Notes: generated from the sequence alone by a model not told the origin. Positions 1 through 6,170 are shown, counted from the first letter of the stretch. The stretch: DNA of 8,805 nucleotides from Pseudomonadota bacterium (GCA_023438325.1 JAEXRB010000056.1:1-8805), one strand, 5' to 3'. Numbers and translations: made by a program.

Positions 1-944
1 GCCGGGGTATCTTGCCCAATGGGGCGTACGCGGGCGCCGCCATGGCGGCGCGGCAGGCACTGGCGGCACTCGGACAGGCACAGTTGATCGGGTTGTGGCA
101 GCGCTTTTTCGAGCGCCCGGTGGCGCAGGTGCTGCTCACCCACGATGACCTGCGCAACCGGCGCCGTTATCTGAACGCGCGGGCCACCTTGCTCGAATTG
201 CTCGCGCTGCAAACCTTGCCGATCGTCAACGAGAACGACACCGTCTCGGTGGATGAGCTCAAGCTCGGCGACAACGACAATCTGGCCGCTTTCGTTGCGA
301 CGTTGATCGATGCCGATGTGCTGTTCATTGCCTCCGATGTGGCCGGGCTTTACAGCGCCAATCCACGCACCGATGCCACTGCGCGGCCGATCGACGAGGT
401 GGCGCATATCGACGATGCCGTTCTCGCGATGGCCGGCGGCATCGGCAGTGCGGCGGGCACCGGCGGCATGTTGACCAAGCTGCAAGCGGCGTCCAAAGCC
501 GCCACCGCTGGCATCGAGACGGTGTTGTTCGATGGCACCAGCGCCGATGCCTTGCGTCTGATGGGGCAGGGCCTCCTGCGCGGCACACGTTTTCGCGCCG
601 GCTCGACCCGGCTGGCGGCACGGAAACACTGGTTGCGCCATGCTCCACTTGCACCGGGCGTGATCCTCGTCGACGATGGTGCCGCACGCGCTTTGAAAGA
701 GAAGGGCGCTTCGCTGCTGCCGGGCGGCGTGTTCGATGCACAAGGTGATTTCGCACGGGGCGACATCATCGAAATCCGCCATGCGGGCGGGCAGGGCACA
801 CAGGTGATCGGGCGCGGCATCGTGCAGTATTCGGCCCGCGACATCCGCCGCATCGCACGGCGCCACAGTCGTGATATCGACGCGATTCTGGGCTACAACT
901 ACGGCGAAACCGTGGTGCATCGGGACGATCTGGCCACGCTGTAA
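1..944 (+). CDS. proB: Glutamate 5-kinase, 3' part (5' end beyond the window)
   Basis: ProB phosphorylates L-glutamate to gamma-glutamyl phosphate, the first and feedback-inhibited step of proline synthesis, in the cytoplasm. The frame is open from base 3 and 313 codons are visible; against the usual ~370 residues, roughly 55-60 N-terminal residues are missing, including the first nucleotide-binding strand. A TTG at 12 and an ATG at 42 are internal codons, not starts. Seen in order: YLNAR, the glutamate-site motif NENDTV (codons beginning near 228), GDNDNLAA, and GTGGMLTKLQAA, which holds the kinase-domain lysine. From about base 660 to the stop lies a C-terminal PUA domain (SLLPGG, GDFARGDIIEI) ending in DAILGYNYGETVVHRDDL, which matches E. 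coli ProB closely. proA does not follow; the next gene is convergent. Identification is firm; regulation cannot be judged without the upstream region. Confidence 0.97.
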   Translation, partial: RGILPNGAYAGAAMAARQALAALGQAQLIGLWQRFFERPVAQVLLTHDDLRNRRRYLNARATLLELLALQTLPIVNENDTVSVDELKLGDNDNLAAFVATLIDADVLFIASDVAGLYSANPRTDATARPIDEVAHIDDAVLAMAGGIGSAAGTGGMLTKLQAASKAATAGIETVLFDGTSADALRLMGQGLLRGTRFRAGSTRLAARKHWLRHAPLAPGVILVDDGAARALKEKGASLLPGGVFDAQGDFARGDIIEIRHAGGQGTQVIGRGIVQYSARDIRRIARRHSRDIDAILGYNYGETVVHRDDLATL

Positions 945-946
945 CG

Positions 947-982
947 GCATGGCCGCATGGCGGCCGTGATGGCCGACATGGC
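947..982. terminator. GC-rich hairpin after proB, possible terminator
   Basis: Four bases past the proB stop, 948-956 can pair with 960-968 around a three-base ATG loop: nine pairs including one G-U, with core arms GGCCGC and GCGGCC. ATGGC occurs four times here (949, 957, 969, 978). No T-run follows on either strand, so this is not a classical intrinsic terminator. It could still slow polymerase or protect the 3' end of the proB transcript, facing the amidase gene that ends at 1016. GC-rich DNA forms such stems by chance, so confidence is low. Confidence 0.3.
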
Positions 983-1015
983 TTGCTGCGGCGCTGCGCA
1001 ACTTGTGTGTGTGAT

Positions 1016-1828
1016 TCAGAGTGCGCCGGATTTTTCCGGCAGCGCTTCGAAGCCGTTTTCGTGCGCCGCAGGCGTGGTCGGCAAGAGCGAGCGAGTCAGT
1101 GCGTGCAGGATGCGGGCATCCTCGGCATCCGGTTGCTGCCCGGCGTCAGGCGGCAGCGCCGCTTCGATGCCGCGGAAGCGGCGCTGGAAGGCGCGCAGTG
1201 CCGCATGCGGATCATCCAGTGGGTAGCCGAAGGCGGCCATCGCCAACCAGACATCGAAGCCTTCCGGTGCCGGCGGCGCGTTTTCGGCAGGCCATGCGCC
1301 GAAGCCGGCGTCGGCCAGGGTTTTCCACGGGAACAGCACGTTCGGATCGCGCTTGCGGGTGGGCGCCATGTCGGCGTGGGCGATGATCTGGTGGCGCGGG
1401 ATGCGCAGCCGGGTGCAGAGATCGTCGAGCAGGCGCAGCAGGGCGTCGATCTGTTCGGGCGGGAAGGCGGCGCCGCCATCGTTGTCCAGTTCGATGCCGA
1501 TGGAGGTTGAATTCAAGTCGGTGAGAGTGCCCCAGCGTCCTGCGCCGGCATGCCAGGCGCGACGCTCGTCGGATACAAGCTGGTAAAGATCGCCATTGCG
1601 CCCGATCAGATAATGCGAGCTGACCGGGCCGCCGCGATTCTGCGTGCGCAGCGTGTTCAAACTGCGCTCCACGCCATTTTGTTCGGTGGCATGGATGACG
1701 ATGGCCACGGGACGGCGTTCGTCGTGGTTGGGCGAGGTCACCCATTCGGCCAGTGGATTGCGCACCGGTTGCGGGGCGCAGGCACAGAGCAGGGCGGTGG
1801 CGAGTAGGGCGATGAGGCGCGTTTTCAT
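1016..1828 (-). CDS. amiD: AmiD-like N-acetylmuramoyl-L-alanine amidase lipoprotein
   Basis: This zinc amidase (Amidase_2/AmpD fold) is expected to cut the bond between MurNAc (or anhydroMurNAc) and the stem-peptide L-Ala during peptidoglycan turnover. It is 270 residues, close to E. coli AmiD (276). Residues 1-17 form a lipoprotein signal (KTR, hydrophobic stretch, lipobox LCAC) with Cys17 as the lipidated residue; Ala18 at +2 suggests the outer membrane. Zinc ligands are apparent at His46 (IVIHATE), His151 (AHAD) and Asp161, with catalytic-type Glu113 (SIGIELDN) and Lys159 (TRKRDP). SSHYLI and RAWHAG are family signatures. Residues ~190-250 (FGYPLDD, RAFQRRFR, ILHAL) resemble the C-terminal peptidoglycan-binding-like helical domain of AmiD. 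The start is fixed by the signal peptide, although no good Shine-Dalgarno sequence is visible. It is divergent from the DUF808 gene and convergent with proB. The alternative, cytosolic AmpD, is disfavoured by the lipobox. Confidence 0.94.
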   Translation of the reverse strand: MKTRLIALLATALLCACAPQPVRNPLAEWVTSPNHDERRPVAIVIHATEQNGVERSLNTLRTQNRGGPVSSHYLIGRNGDLYQLVSDERRAWHAGAGRWGTLTDLNSTSIGIELDNDGGAAFPPEQIDALLRLLDDLCTRLRIPRHQIIAHADMAPTRKRDPNVLFPWKTLADAGFGAWPAENAPPAPEGFDVWLAMAAFGYPLDDPHAALRAFQRRFRGIEAALPPDAGQQPDAEDARILHALTRSLLPTTPAAHENGFEALPEKSGAL

Positions 1829-1852
1829 CGCGTCATTGCAGGCGTTATGCCG

Positions 1853-1875
1853 CGCGAATGCAAGGGCATGTCGCG
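1853..1875. promoter_or_regulatory. Imperfect dyad in the amidase/DUF808 divergent spacer
   Basis: Arms CGCGA-ATGC (1853-1861) and GCAT-G-TCGCG (1866-1875) are complementary over nine pairs with one bulged G at 1870 and an AAGG centre. It lies 25 bp from the amidase start and 55 bp from the DUF808 start, in a 101-bp spacer that must hold both promoters. It could be a shared operator or a leader hairpin. I could not pick convincing -35/-10 boxes for either gene, so this is a weak call. Confidence 0.25.
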
Positions 1876-1929
1876 GGAGCCGCGCGGGATGCGAGAATTC
1901 GCGCCTTACTTTCTCGACGGAAATGCGCC

Positions 1930-2847
1930 ATGGCCGGTGCCAGCCTCCTCACCCTGATCGACGATATCGCCACGATCCTCGACGATGTCGCCGTGATGAC
2001 CAAACTCGCCGCCAAGAAAACGGCCGGCGTGCTCGGTGATGATCTGGCACTCAACGCGCAGCAGGTAGCCGGTGTGCGTGCCAACCGCGAATTGCCGGTG
2101 GTCTGGGCGGTGGCCAAAGGGTCGCTGCTCAACAAGGCGATTCTGGTGCCGGCGGCGCTGGCGATCAGCACGTTCGCGCCATGGGGTGTGACGCCGCTGA
2201 TGATGGCCGGCGGCACCTTCCTTTGTTACGAAGGCGTGGAAAAACTCGCCCATGCCGGCGGCAACGGCGAGAAGGCAGCGCACGATGATGACTTGCGCCA
2301 GGCACTGGCGGATCCGTCAGTGGACATGCGCGACTTCGAGCGCAACAAGATCCGGGGTGCGATCCGCACCGATTTCATCCTCTCGGCCGAAATCATCGTC
2401 ATCACGCTGGGTACCGTCGCGGCGGCGGCATTTTTGCGCCAGCTCGGTGTGCTGGTCACGATTGCCCTGCTGATGACCGTGGGCGTCTACGGCTTCGTGG
2501 CGGGCATCGTGAAGATCGACGATGCCGGCTTGTGGTTGTCGCAGCGTGCTGGCGCGGTGGCGCAGGGTTTCGGCCGCTTCCTGCTCGGGCTGGCACCGTG
2601 GCTGATGAAGGCGCTGTCAGTGGCCGGCATGGCGGCGATGTTTCTCGTCGGTGGCGGCATTCTGGTGCATTCGATTCCGCCTCTGCACCACGCCATCGAA
2701 GGTTGGGCGGCGCAGGCCGGTGGGTTCGGCTGGCTGGTGTCGATGCTCGGCAATGCCGTGGTCGGCGTCATCGCCGGTGCGGTGACGTTGGGTGCGGTGA
2801 GCCTGGTGAGGCGACTGCGAGGCAAGCGCGCCGCAGACGTGGGCTGA
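1930..2847 (+). CDS. yedI: DUF808 family inner-membrane protein (YedI-like)
   Basis: A 305-residue membrane protein of the DUF808 family, the same length as E. coli YedI. Its function is not established. The N-terminus MAGASLLTLIDDIATILDDV, followed by AVMTKLAAKKTAGVLGDDLALNAQQV, is the family hallmark and fixes the start at ATG 1930; the frame is open further upstream to an ATG at 1858, but that would add 24 non-homologous residues. A weak Shine-Dalgarno-like ACGGA lies about 8 bases upstream. Hydrophobic segments lie at about residues 70-98, 149-168, 172-194, 217-247 and 267-293, so four to six membrane passes are likely. A charged loop at 103-147 separates the first two. The last residues (RRLRGKRA) are basic, suggesting a cytoplasmic C-terminus. 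It is divergent from the amidase and ends nine bases before the patatin gene's stop on the other strand. No transport or catalytic motif was recognised. Confidence 0.93.
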   Translation: MAGASLLTLIDDIATILDDVAVMTKLAAKKTAGVLGDDLALNAQQVAGVRANRELPVVWAVAKGSLLNKAILVPAALAISTFAPWGVTPLMMAGGTFLCYEGVEKLAHAGGNGEKAAHDDDLRQALADPSVDMRDFERNKIRGAIRTDFILSAEIIVITLGTVAAAAFLRQLGVLVTIALLMTVGVYGFVAGIVKIDDAGLWLSQRAGAVAQGFGRFLLGLAPWLMKALSVAGMAAMFLVGGGILVHSIPPLHHAIEGWAAQAGGFGWLVSMLGNAVVGVIAGAVTLGAVSLVRRLRGKRAADVG

Positions 2848-2863
2848 TATGCCGGATCAGGCC
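2841..2863. terminator. Dyad spanning both stop codons of two convergent genes
   Basis: CTGAT (2844-2848) and ATCAG (2856-2860) are perfect inverted repeats separated by seven bases. GG (2841-2842) and CC (2862-2863) extend the stem across one G-G mismatch. The left arm contains the DUF808 stop TGA and the right arm contains the patatin stop (TCA on this strand), so each transcript would end in the same hairpin. No T-run flanks it. It may act as a compact bidirectional 3'-end structure or be fortuitous. Confidence 0.3.
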
Positions 2864-4092
2864 GAGCCGCGTGATTTCAGCACCGCATCCACATCATCCA
2901 GCGCTCGGCGCAGACGTTCTGTGGCTTCGGTGACGCGGCGTGGCGGGGCTTCGAGGCTGCTGCTGAGGCTGGCGTGCGGAGCGTCGAGGATTTCGCGCCG
3001 CAGGGTCAGGCCGTGGCGTGCGAGCACGGGTGCCAGTTCGTCGTAGCGCTCGCGCAGATCGGCCAGGGTGGCGGCGTGGGCGAAGTCGCAGACATCGGCG
3101 CGCGCGCCGTAACTGAAGGCATTGGTGAAGAACATGTCGCCGTCGCGCGGGCTGGGCTCGAACACGAGTTGGTCGATGTCGTCGTATTGCTGGGCATGGC
3201 GTTGCATGCCCACCTGCATGCGCGATTGCAGCAAGGTACGGAAGGTTTGCGAAAGCACCATCGGCAGGCCGCCGCTGGCCAGTCGCGGCGTCTTGTCGCC
3301 ACGCGAGCGGCGCGCATGCGAGGCATCCACCGGCACGAGCGGGTTGATGCCGATGAACAGGTCGATGCCGGCATCGAACGCCACCGAGGCGTGCATGGTG
3401 CGGCGCAAGGCGCCATCGACGAACTGGCGGCCATGGATTTCCACCGGCGGGTACAGCGCCGGCAACGCGGCGCTGGCCTGTACGGCTTTGGAGATGGGTA
3501 CGTCGTCCCAGCCTTCCGCGCCGAAACGCACCGCTTCGCCGTTGTCCAGATCCACCGCCACGATGTAGAGCTTGCGCTTGAGTTCGCGGAAATCGTCGGT
3601 GCGGCCGTGGCGGGTGTAGGCCTCATGCAGGAAGTGCGCGATGCGGCTGTTGTCGAACAGTCCGGTGGGCACCAACGCGCCAAGGCGGCCCAGCGTCTCG
3701 CCCAGACGCAGCGAAGTGGGGTGGGTGAGCAGGCTGCGCCAGGCATCCCAGAACAGTTTCGGAGCCGAGGCGGCACGCCGCAGGTATTCACCGAGTGCAG
3801 GGCGGATGAAGGTGTCCGGATCGAAACGCACATCGTTGGCATCGCCGGTGATGAAGATGCGGCACATCTGCTCGGTATCGATGCGGTTGGCCAGGCTGGC
3901 GGCCAGGAATGCGCCGGAGCTGACGCCGACGTACACATCCAGTGCCGTGAGATCGAGACCGTCGATGGCTTCGTCCAGCGCGCGCAGCACGCCCAGTTCG
4001 TACATGCCGCCGATGGGGCCGCCGCCGGCGATGGCAAGGCCGATGCGGGATTGGCTGGCGCGGGAGCGGGTGGCAGGTTGCAGTTGCAGCAT
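2857..4092 (-). CDS. Patatin-like phospholipase family protein
   Basis: A 411-residue protein of the patatin-like serine lipid acyl-hydrolase family, with no signal peptide, so probably cytoplasmic or membrane-peripheral. The glycine-rich oxyanion loop is AGGGPIGGMYELG (residues 22-34). The nucleophile elbow GVSSG at 56-60 places catalytic Ser58, and VDGA at 225-228 places Asp226, giving the Ser-Asp dyad in the expected order. The loop lacks the Arg of the usual GGGxRG motif, probably a subfamily trait. Residues ~240-370 follow the core with no domain I can name, and the Arg/Glu-rich end (~386-406, TEATERLRRALDDVDAVL) looks helical. The start is the first Met before the conserved core; upstream there is a TAGAAT-like -10 on this strand (4123-4128) but no clear Shine-Dalgarno. 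It is divergent from the FFLEELY gene. The substrate is unknown: phospholipid, acylglycerol or possibly polyhydroxyalkanoate. Confidence 0.92.
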   Translation of the reverse strand: MLQLQPATRSRASQSRIGLAIAGGGPIGGMYELGVLRALDEAIDGLDLTALDVYVGVSSGAFLAASLANRIDTEQMCRIFITGDANDVRFDPDTFIRPALGEYLRRAASAPKLFWDAWRSLLTHPTSLRLGETLGRLGALVPTGLFDNSRIAHFLHEAYTRHGRTDDFRELKRKLYIVAVDLDNGEAVRFGAEGWDDVPISKAVQASAALPALYPPVEIHGRQFVDGALRRTMHASVAFDAGIDLFIGINPLVPVDASHARRSRGDKTPRLASGGLPMVLSQTFRTLLQSRMQVGMQRHAQQYDDIDQLVFEPSPRDGDMFFTNAFSYGARADVCDFAHAATLADLRERYDELAPVLARHGLTLRREILDAPHASLSSSLEAPPRRVTEATERLRRALDDVDAVLKSRGSA

Positions 4093-4146
4093 CGAGGACT
4101 TGTGCCGGAGAAGTTCGCCCCGATTCTAGCGGAGACCTGCTGGAGT

Positions 4147-4180
4147 AGATCATCGATCTTCGTCGTGGAAGATCTGGAGG
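4147..4180 (+). promoter_or_regulatory. Inverted repeat and Shine-Dalgarno upstream of the FFLEELY gene
   Basis: GATCTTC (4155-4161) and GAAGATC (4168-4174) form a perfect seven-base inverted repeat with a six-base centre. Two bases later comes a strong Shine-Dalgarno GGAGG (4176-4180), seven bases before the ATG at 4188. A second, overlapping dyad AGATC-ATC-GATCT occupies 4147-4159, so GATC occurs three times in 27 bases. In DNA this could be an operator controlling the divergent pair; in RNA the hairpin would abut the ribosome binding site. No regulator motif is recognised. Confidence 0.4.
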
Positions 4181-4187
4181 ATTCGGG

Positions 4188-4937
4188 ATGACACGCCATT
4201 CGGATGTCGAGCAGCGGCTGGAGCATCTGCTGGCGGCCAATGCGCGCTGGCGCGATGCAGCGCAGGAACCTCGTAACCGCTCGCCCTGGCTGGCGCCTTT
4301 GCAGCGCTGGCAATCGACACGTCTGGCCGGGTCGTTCGCCGATTTCAGCGCTGCGCCGGCCACGCGCGATGCCACGCGGTTCTTCCTCACCGATCTTTAC
4401 GGCGACCATGATGTAAGTGCGCGTGATCGCGGCGTGGCGCGGGTGATGCCGATGATGAAACGGGTGCTGCCGGCGGAGTTGCTGGAAACGGCTGCCGATG
4501 CGATCGAGCTGGCGGTGCTCTCGCATGCTTTCGATCTGCGCGTGGCCACCGCGCTGGAAACGATGTTGCCGGGCAAGCCGCTGGAATCAAGGATCGATCC
4601 AGTCACTTACGCGCAGGCATATCGACACGCAGGGCTGCCGCGCTTGCGACAGCGCCAGATCGACTTGATCGTGCGGATCGGCGTGGCGCTGGATGCCGCC
4701 GTGCGCAAGCCTTGGTTGGCGCGATTGCTGCGCTTGTCGCGCTTGCCGGCGCGTGCGGCCGGGTTGATCGCGCTTCAGGGTTTTCTGGAGCGGGGTTTTG
4801 CGGCATTCGCCAAGATGGACGATGCCGGCGCCTTCATGGCCGAGATTGCACGACGCGAGCAAGAGGTGTCGCGCCGCCTGTTTGCCGGCGATGACGAGCC
4901 ATTTGCGCTGTCTCAGGTGAATTCGCGTTCCAGATAA
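4188..4937 (+). CDS. FFLEELY motif protein, function unknown
   Basis: A 249-residue soluble, mostly helical protein with no signal peptide or membrane segment. It carries FFLTDLY at residues 65-71, a variant of the FFLEELY motif that names this family, followed by the typical GDHDVSARDRGVARV stretch (72-86). The remainder is Leu/Ala/Arg-rich: DAIELAVLSHAFDLRVA (104-120), a Tyr/Arg-rich middle (141-164), a basic segment RKPWLARLLRLSRLPARA (173-190) and a helix through ALQGFLERGFAAFAKM (195-210). No catalytic motif is evident, and the biochemical role is unknown to me. The start is well supported by GGAGG seven bases upstream. It is divergent from the patatin gene and overlaps the convergent PHA-system gene by 25 bases. 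That context suggests, but does not show, a connection to lipid or PHA metabolism. Confidence 0.85.
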   Translation: MTRHSDVEQRLEHLLAANARWRDAAQEPRNRSPWLAPLQRWQSTRLAGSFADFSAAPATRDATRFFLTDLYGDHDVSARDRGVARVMPMMKRVLPAELLETAADAIELAVLSHAFDLRVATALETMLPGKPLESRIDPVTYAQAYRHAGLPRLRQRQIDLIVRIGVALDAAVRKPWLARLLRLSRLPARAAGLIALQGFLERGFAAFAKMDDAGAFMAEIARREQEVSRRLFAGDDEPFALSQVNSRSR

Positions 4938-5188
4938 CGCCGGATTTCGCTTTCGATCGGCCCGCGCAGCGCCGAGAGCAGGAATCCCAGATTCACCAGC
5001 ACGTGGATTTCCTCGTCCAGCACGCGGATCTCTCCGTTCACGCCGCTGCGGGTGAATTCCAGCGTGTCGTCGTTCCAGGCGCAGCCCACCTCGAAACGCT
5101 CCTGGATCTTGTCGGCCACGCGCGTCACGGCGGTACGCGCCTGCTTGCGGGTTTTGGTGTGCGGGTGGTGGATGTCGATGCTGGGCAT
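4913..5188 (-). CDS. Polyhydroxyalkanoic acid system family protein (PHA_gran_rgn)
   Basis: A 91-residue protein matching the small family named for its occurrence near PHA granule genes (PHA_gran_rgn/TIGR02610 type). Family features seen are an N-terminal MPSIDIHHPH followed by a helix with KQARTAVTRVADKIQERF (residues 14-31), then CAWNDDTLEFTRSGVNGEI (36-54), where W38, the GV-G and the aromatic/charged spacing are typical, a strand with IHVLVNLGFLLSAL (61-74) and a helix PIESEIRRYLEREF. It is small and soluble, with no signal peptide. The frame continues upstream to 5386, but homology and a modest GGAA 8-10 bases ahead favour the ATG at 5188. The molecular role is not established, and many carriers of the family lack PHA. 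Its 3' end overlaps the FFLEELY gene; its 5' side is divergent from the FHA gene. Confidence 0.85.
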   Translation of the reverse strand: MPSIDIHHPHTKTRKQARTAVTRVADKIQERFEVGCAWNDDTLEFTRSGVNGEIRVLDEEIHVLVNLGFLLSALRGPIESEIRRYLEREFT

Positions 5189-5297
5189 GCTGAGGTTTCC
5201 GGTGCGACGGGCAGGGCGGGATTCTGTCTCAAAGTGCATGGTGCGCTCCAGTAGCGCCGGCTCTGATAAAGTTTCCCCATCAGGTGGAGATTCGTGA

Positions 5298-6146
5298 ATG
5301 CGTCTGGTTTTTCCCAGCCATGCCCATGCCGATGTCGTATTGCAGCCAGGCGAGTTGAGCCTGGGGGCTTCTGCTGAGTGCGACATTCACCTGCCGGACG
5401 CAGGTTGGCTGCCACATCACGCCACCCTGGCGGTCGATCCACAGCGCGGGCTGTGGTTGCGGGTGGAGCCGGATGCCGGTGCGATCCATGTCAATGCACG
5501 CCCCGTGCGCGAGTGCGCCATGCTGCGTGTGGGTGACATCGTGACGCTGGGCGAGGTGCAGTTCTGCCTGATGTTGCAAGACGAAAGCGGCATCGTCCGG
5601 CAGCTGCCGCCGCGCCGGAGTGCGCCGATGGAGGGTGCCGAGCGCGCGGCCGCTTCGCGTGCGGTGTTGCGCGGTGTCGCAGGATTGTTCCATGGGCGTA
5701 CTTTTCCGCTGGCATCGGGCGTGACCATCGGCTCGGCTGCAACATCGGATATTCGTATCGAGGATGCCGGGATTGCGCCACAGCATGCCTGCATCGAACT
5801 CAGCCAGGAGCGCGTGACGTTGCGGGCACAGGCCCGGGGCAACGCGCTCAAGGTCAATGGCGTGCTGGTGGAAGATGCGGTGCTTCATCCGGGCGATCAG
5901 TTGGTGGTGGAGCCACATCGTTTCGTGGTGGAAGCGCCTGGTCTGCCTGCACGCGGCGGCAGCCTGTTTTCTCCCCGGCAGCGCCCCATCACCCAGACCA
6001 TTCCCGCCGTGACCACGCCACCACCGGCCTCCCGCCAGCCAGAGCCTGAGCCGCCGCGCGGGCGCTTCAGTGCATGGTGGTTGCTGGTTGCGGCAGCGGG
6101 CATCGCGTTGGTGCTGGTAGGCATCCTGATCTACGCACCGCGCTGA
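5298..6146 (+). CDS. Tandem FHA-domain protein with C-terminal membrane anchor
   Basis: A 282-residue protein with two forkhead-associated domains, at residues ~1-95 and ~122-213, joined by an Arg/Pro-containing linker. A Pro-rich stretch (236-253) is followed by one hydrophobic helix (259-279, WWLLVAAAGIALVLVGILIY) and a three-residue tail APR, so it should be tail-anchored in the inner membrane with both FHA domains in the cytoplasm. FHA domains normally read phosphothreonine through the Arg of a G-R pair and the Ser of SxxH. Here these positions are Ala24 and Leu38 in domain 1 and Ser146 and Ala160 in domain 2, while the structural Gly23/Gly145, His41/His163 and Asn66/Asn187 remain. AGGTGGAGA at 5282-5290 is a good ribosome binding site for ATG 5298, and a GATAAA-like -10 lies at 5265. 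It is 54 bases upstream of prfB on the same strand. Partner and role are unknown. Confidence 0.9.
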   Translation: MRLVFPSHAHADVVLQPGELSLGASAECDIHLPDAGWLPHHATLAVDPQRGLWLRVEPDAGAIHVNARPVRECAMLRVGDIVTLGEVQFCLMLQDESGIVRQLPPRRSAPMEGAERAAASRAVLRGVAGLFHGRTFPLASGVTIGSAATSDIRIEDAGIAPQHACIELSQERVTLRAQARGNALKVNGVLVEDAVLHPGDQLVVEPHRFVVEAPGLPARGGSLFSPRQRPITQTIPAVTTPPPASRQPEPEPPRGRFSAWWLLVAAAGIALVLVGILIYAPR

Positions 6147-6161
6147 GGCGGGGCTTCGATC

Positions 6162-6170
6162 TGGTAACAT
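6162..6170 (+). promoter_or_regulatory. prfB: Candidate extended -10 promoter element for prfB
   Basis: TGGTAACAT reads as an extended -10 (TG, one base, then TAACAT) in the 54-base spacer between the FHA gene and prfB. It would start transcription near 6177, about 24 bases before the prfB ATG. No good -35 hexamer is found 16-18 bases upstream, which extended -10 promoters tolerate. A six-base T-run at 6180-6185 follows but has no adequate stem before it. Read-through from the FHA gene is an equally good explanation for prfB expression. Confidence 0.3.

Noticed and set aside
1025..1040. GCCGGA-TTTT-TCCGGC hairpin as a terminator for proB or the amidase
   Set aside because: It lies inside the last amidase codons; the T-run is in the loop, not after the stem, and the stem is only six pairs.
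1858..1929. N-terminal extension of the DUF808 protein from ATG 1858
   Set aside because: The 24 added residues do not resemble the family, whose members start MAG(S/A)SLL; they also cover the divergent promoter spacer.
2974..4191. Open frame of 405 codons on the + strand opposite the patatin gene
   Set aside because: It is antisense to a well-supported gene. Its composition (rich in Ala, Gly, His, Arg, Gln) is what GC-biased codons give when read on the complementary strand, and no domain is recognised.
3006..4526. Open frame of 506 codons on the - strand in another frame across the patatin and FFLEELY genes
   Set aside because: It is out of frame with the patatin gene, antisense to the FFLEELY gene and full of low-complexity Pro/Ser/Arg/Cys runs; a GC shadow.
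5189..5386. 66-residue N-terminal extension of the PHA-system protein
   Set aside because: It would overlap the FHA gene start, has no family similarity, and the family begins at MPSIDIH.
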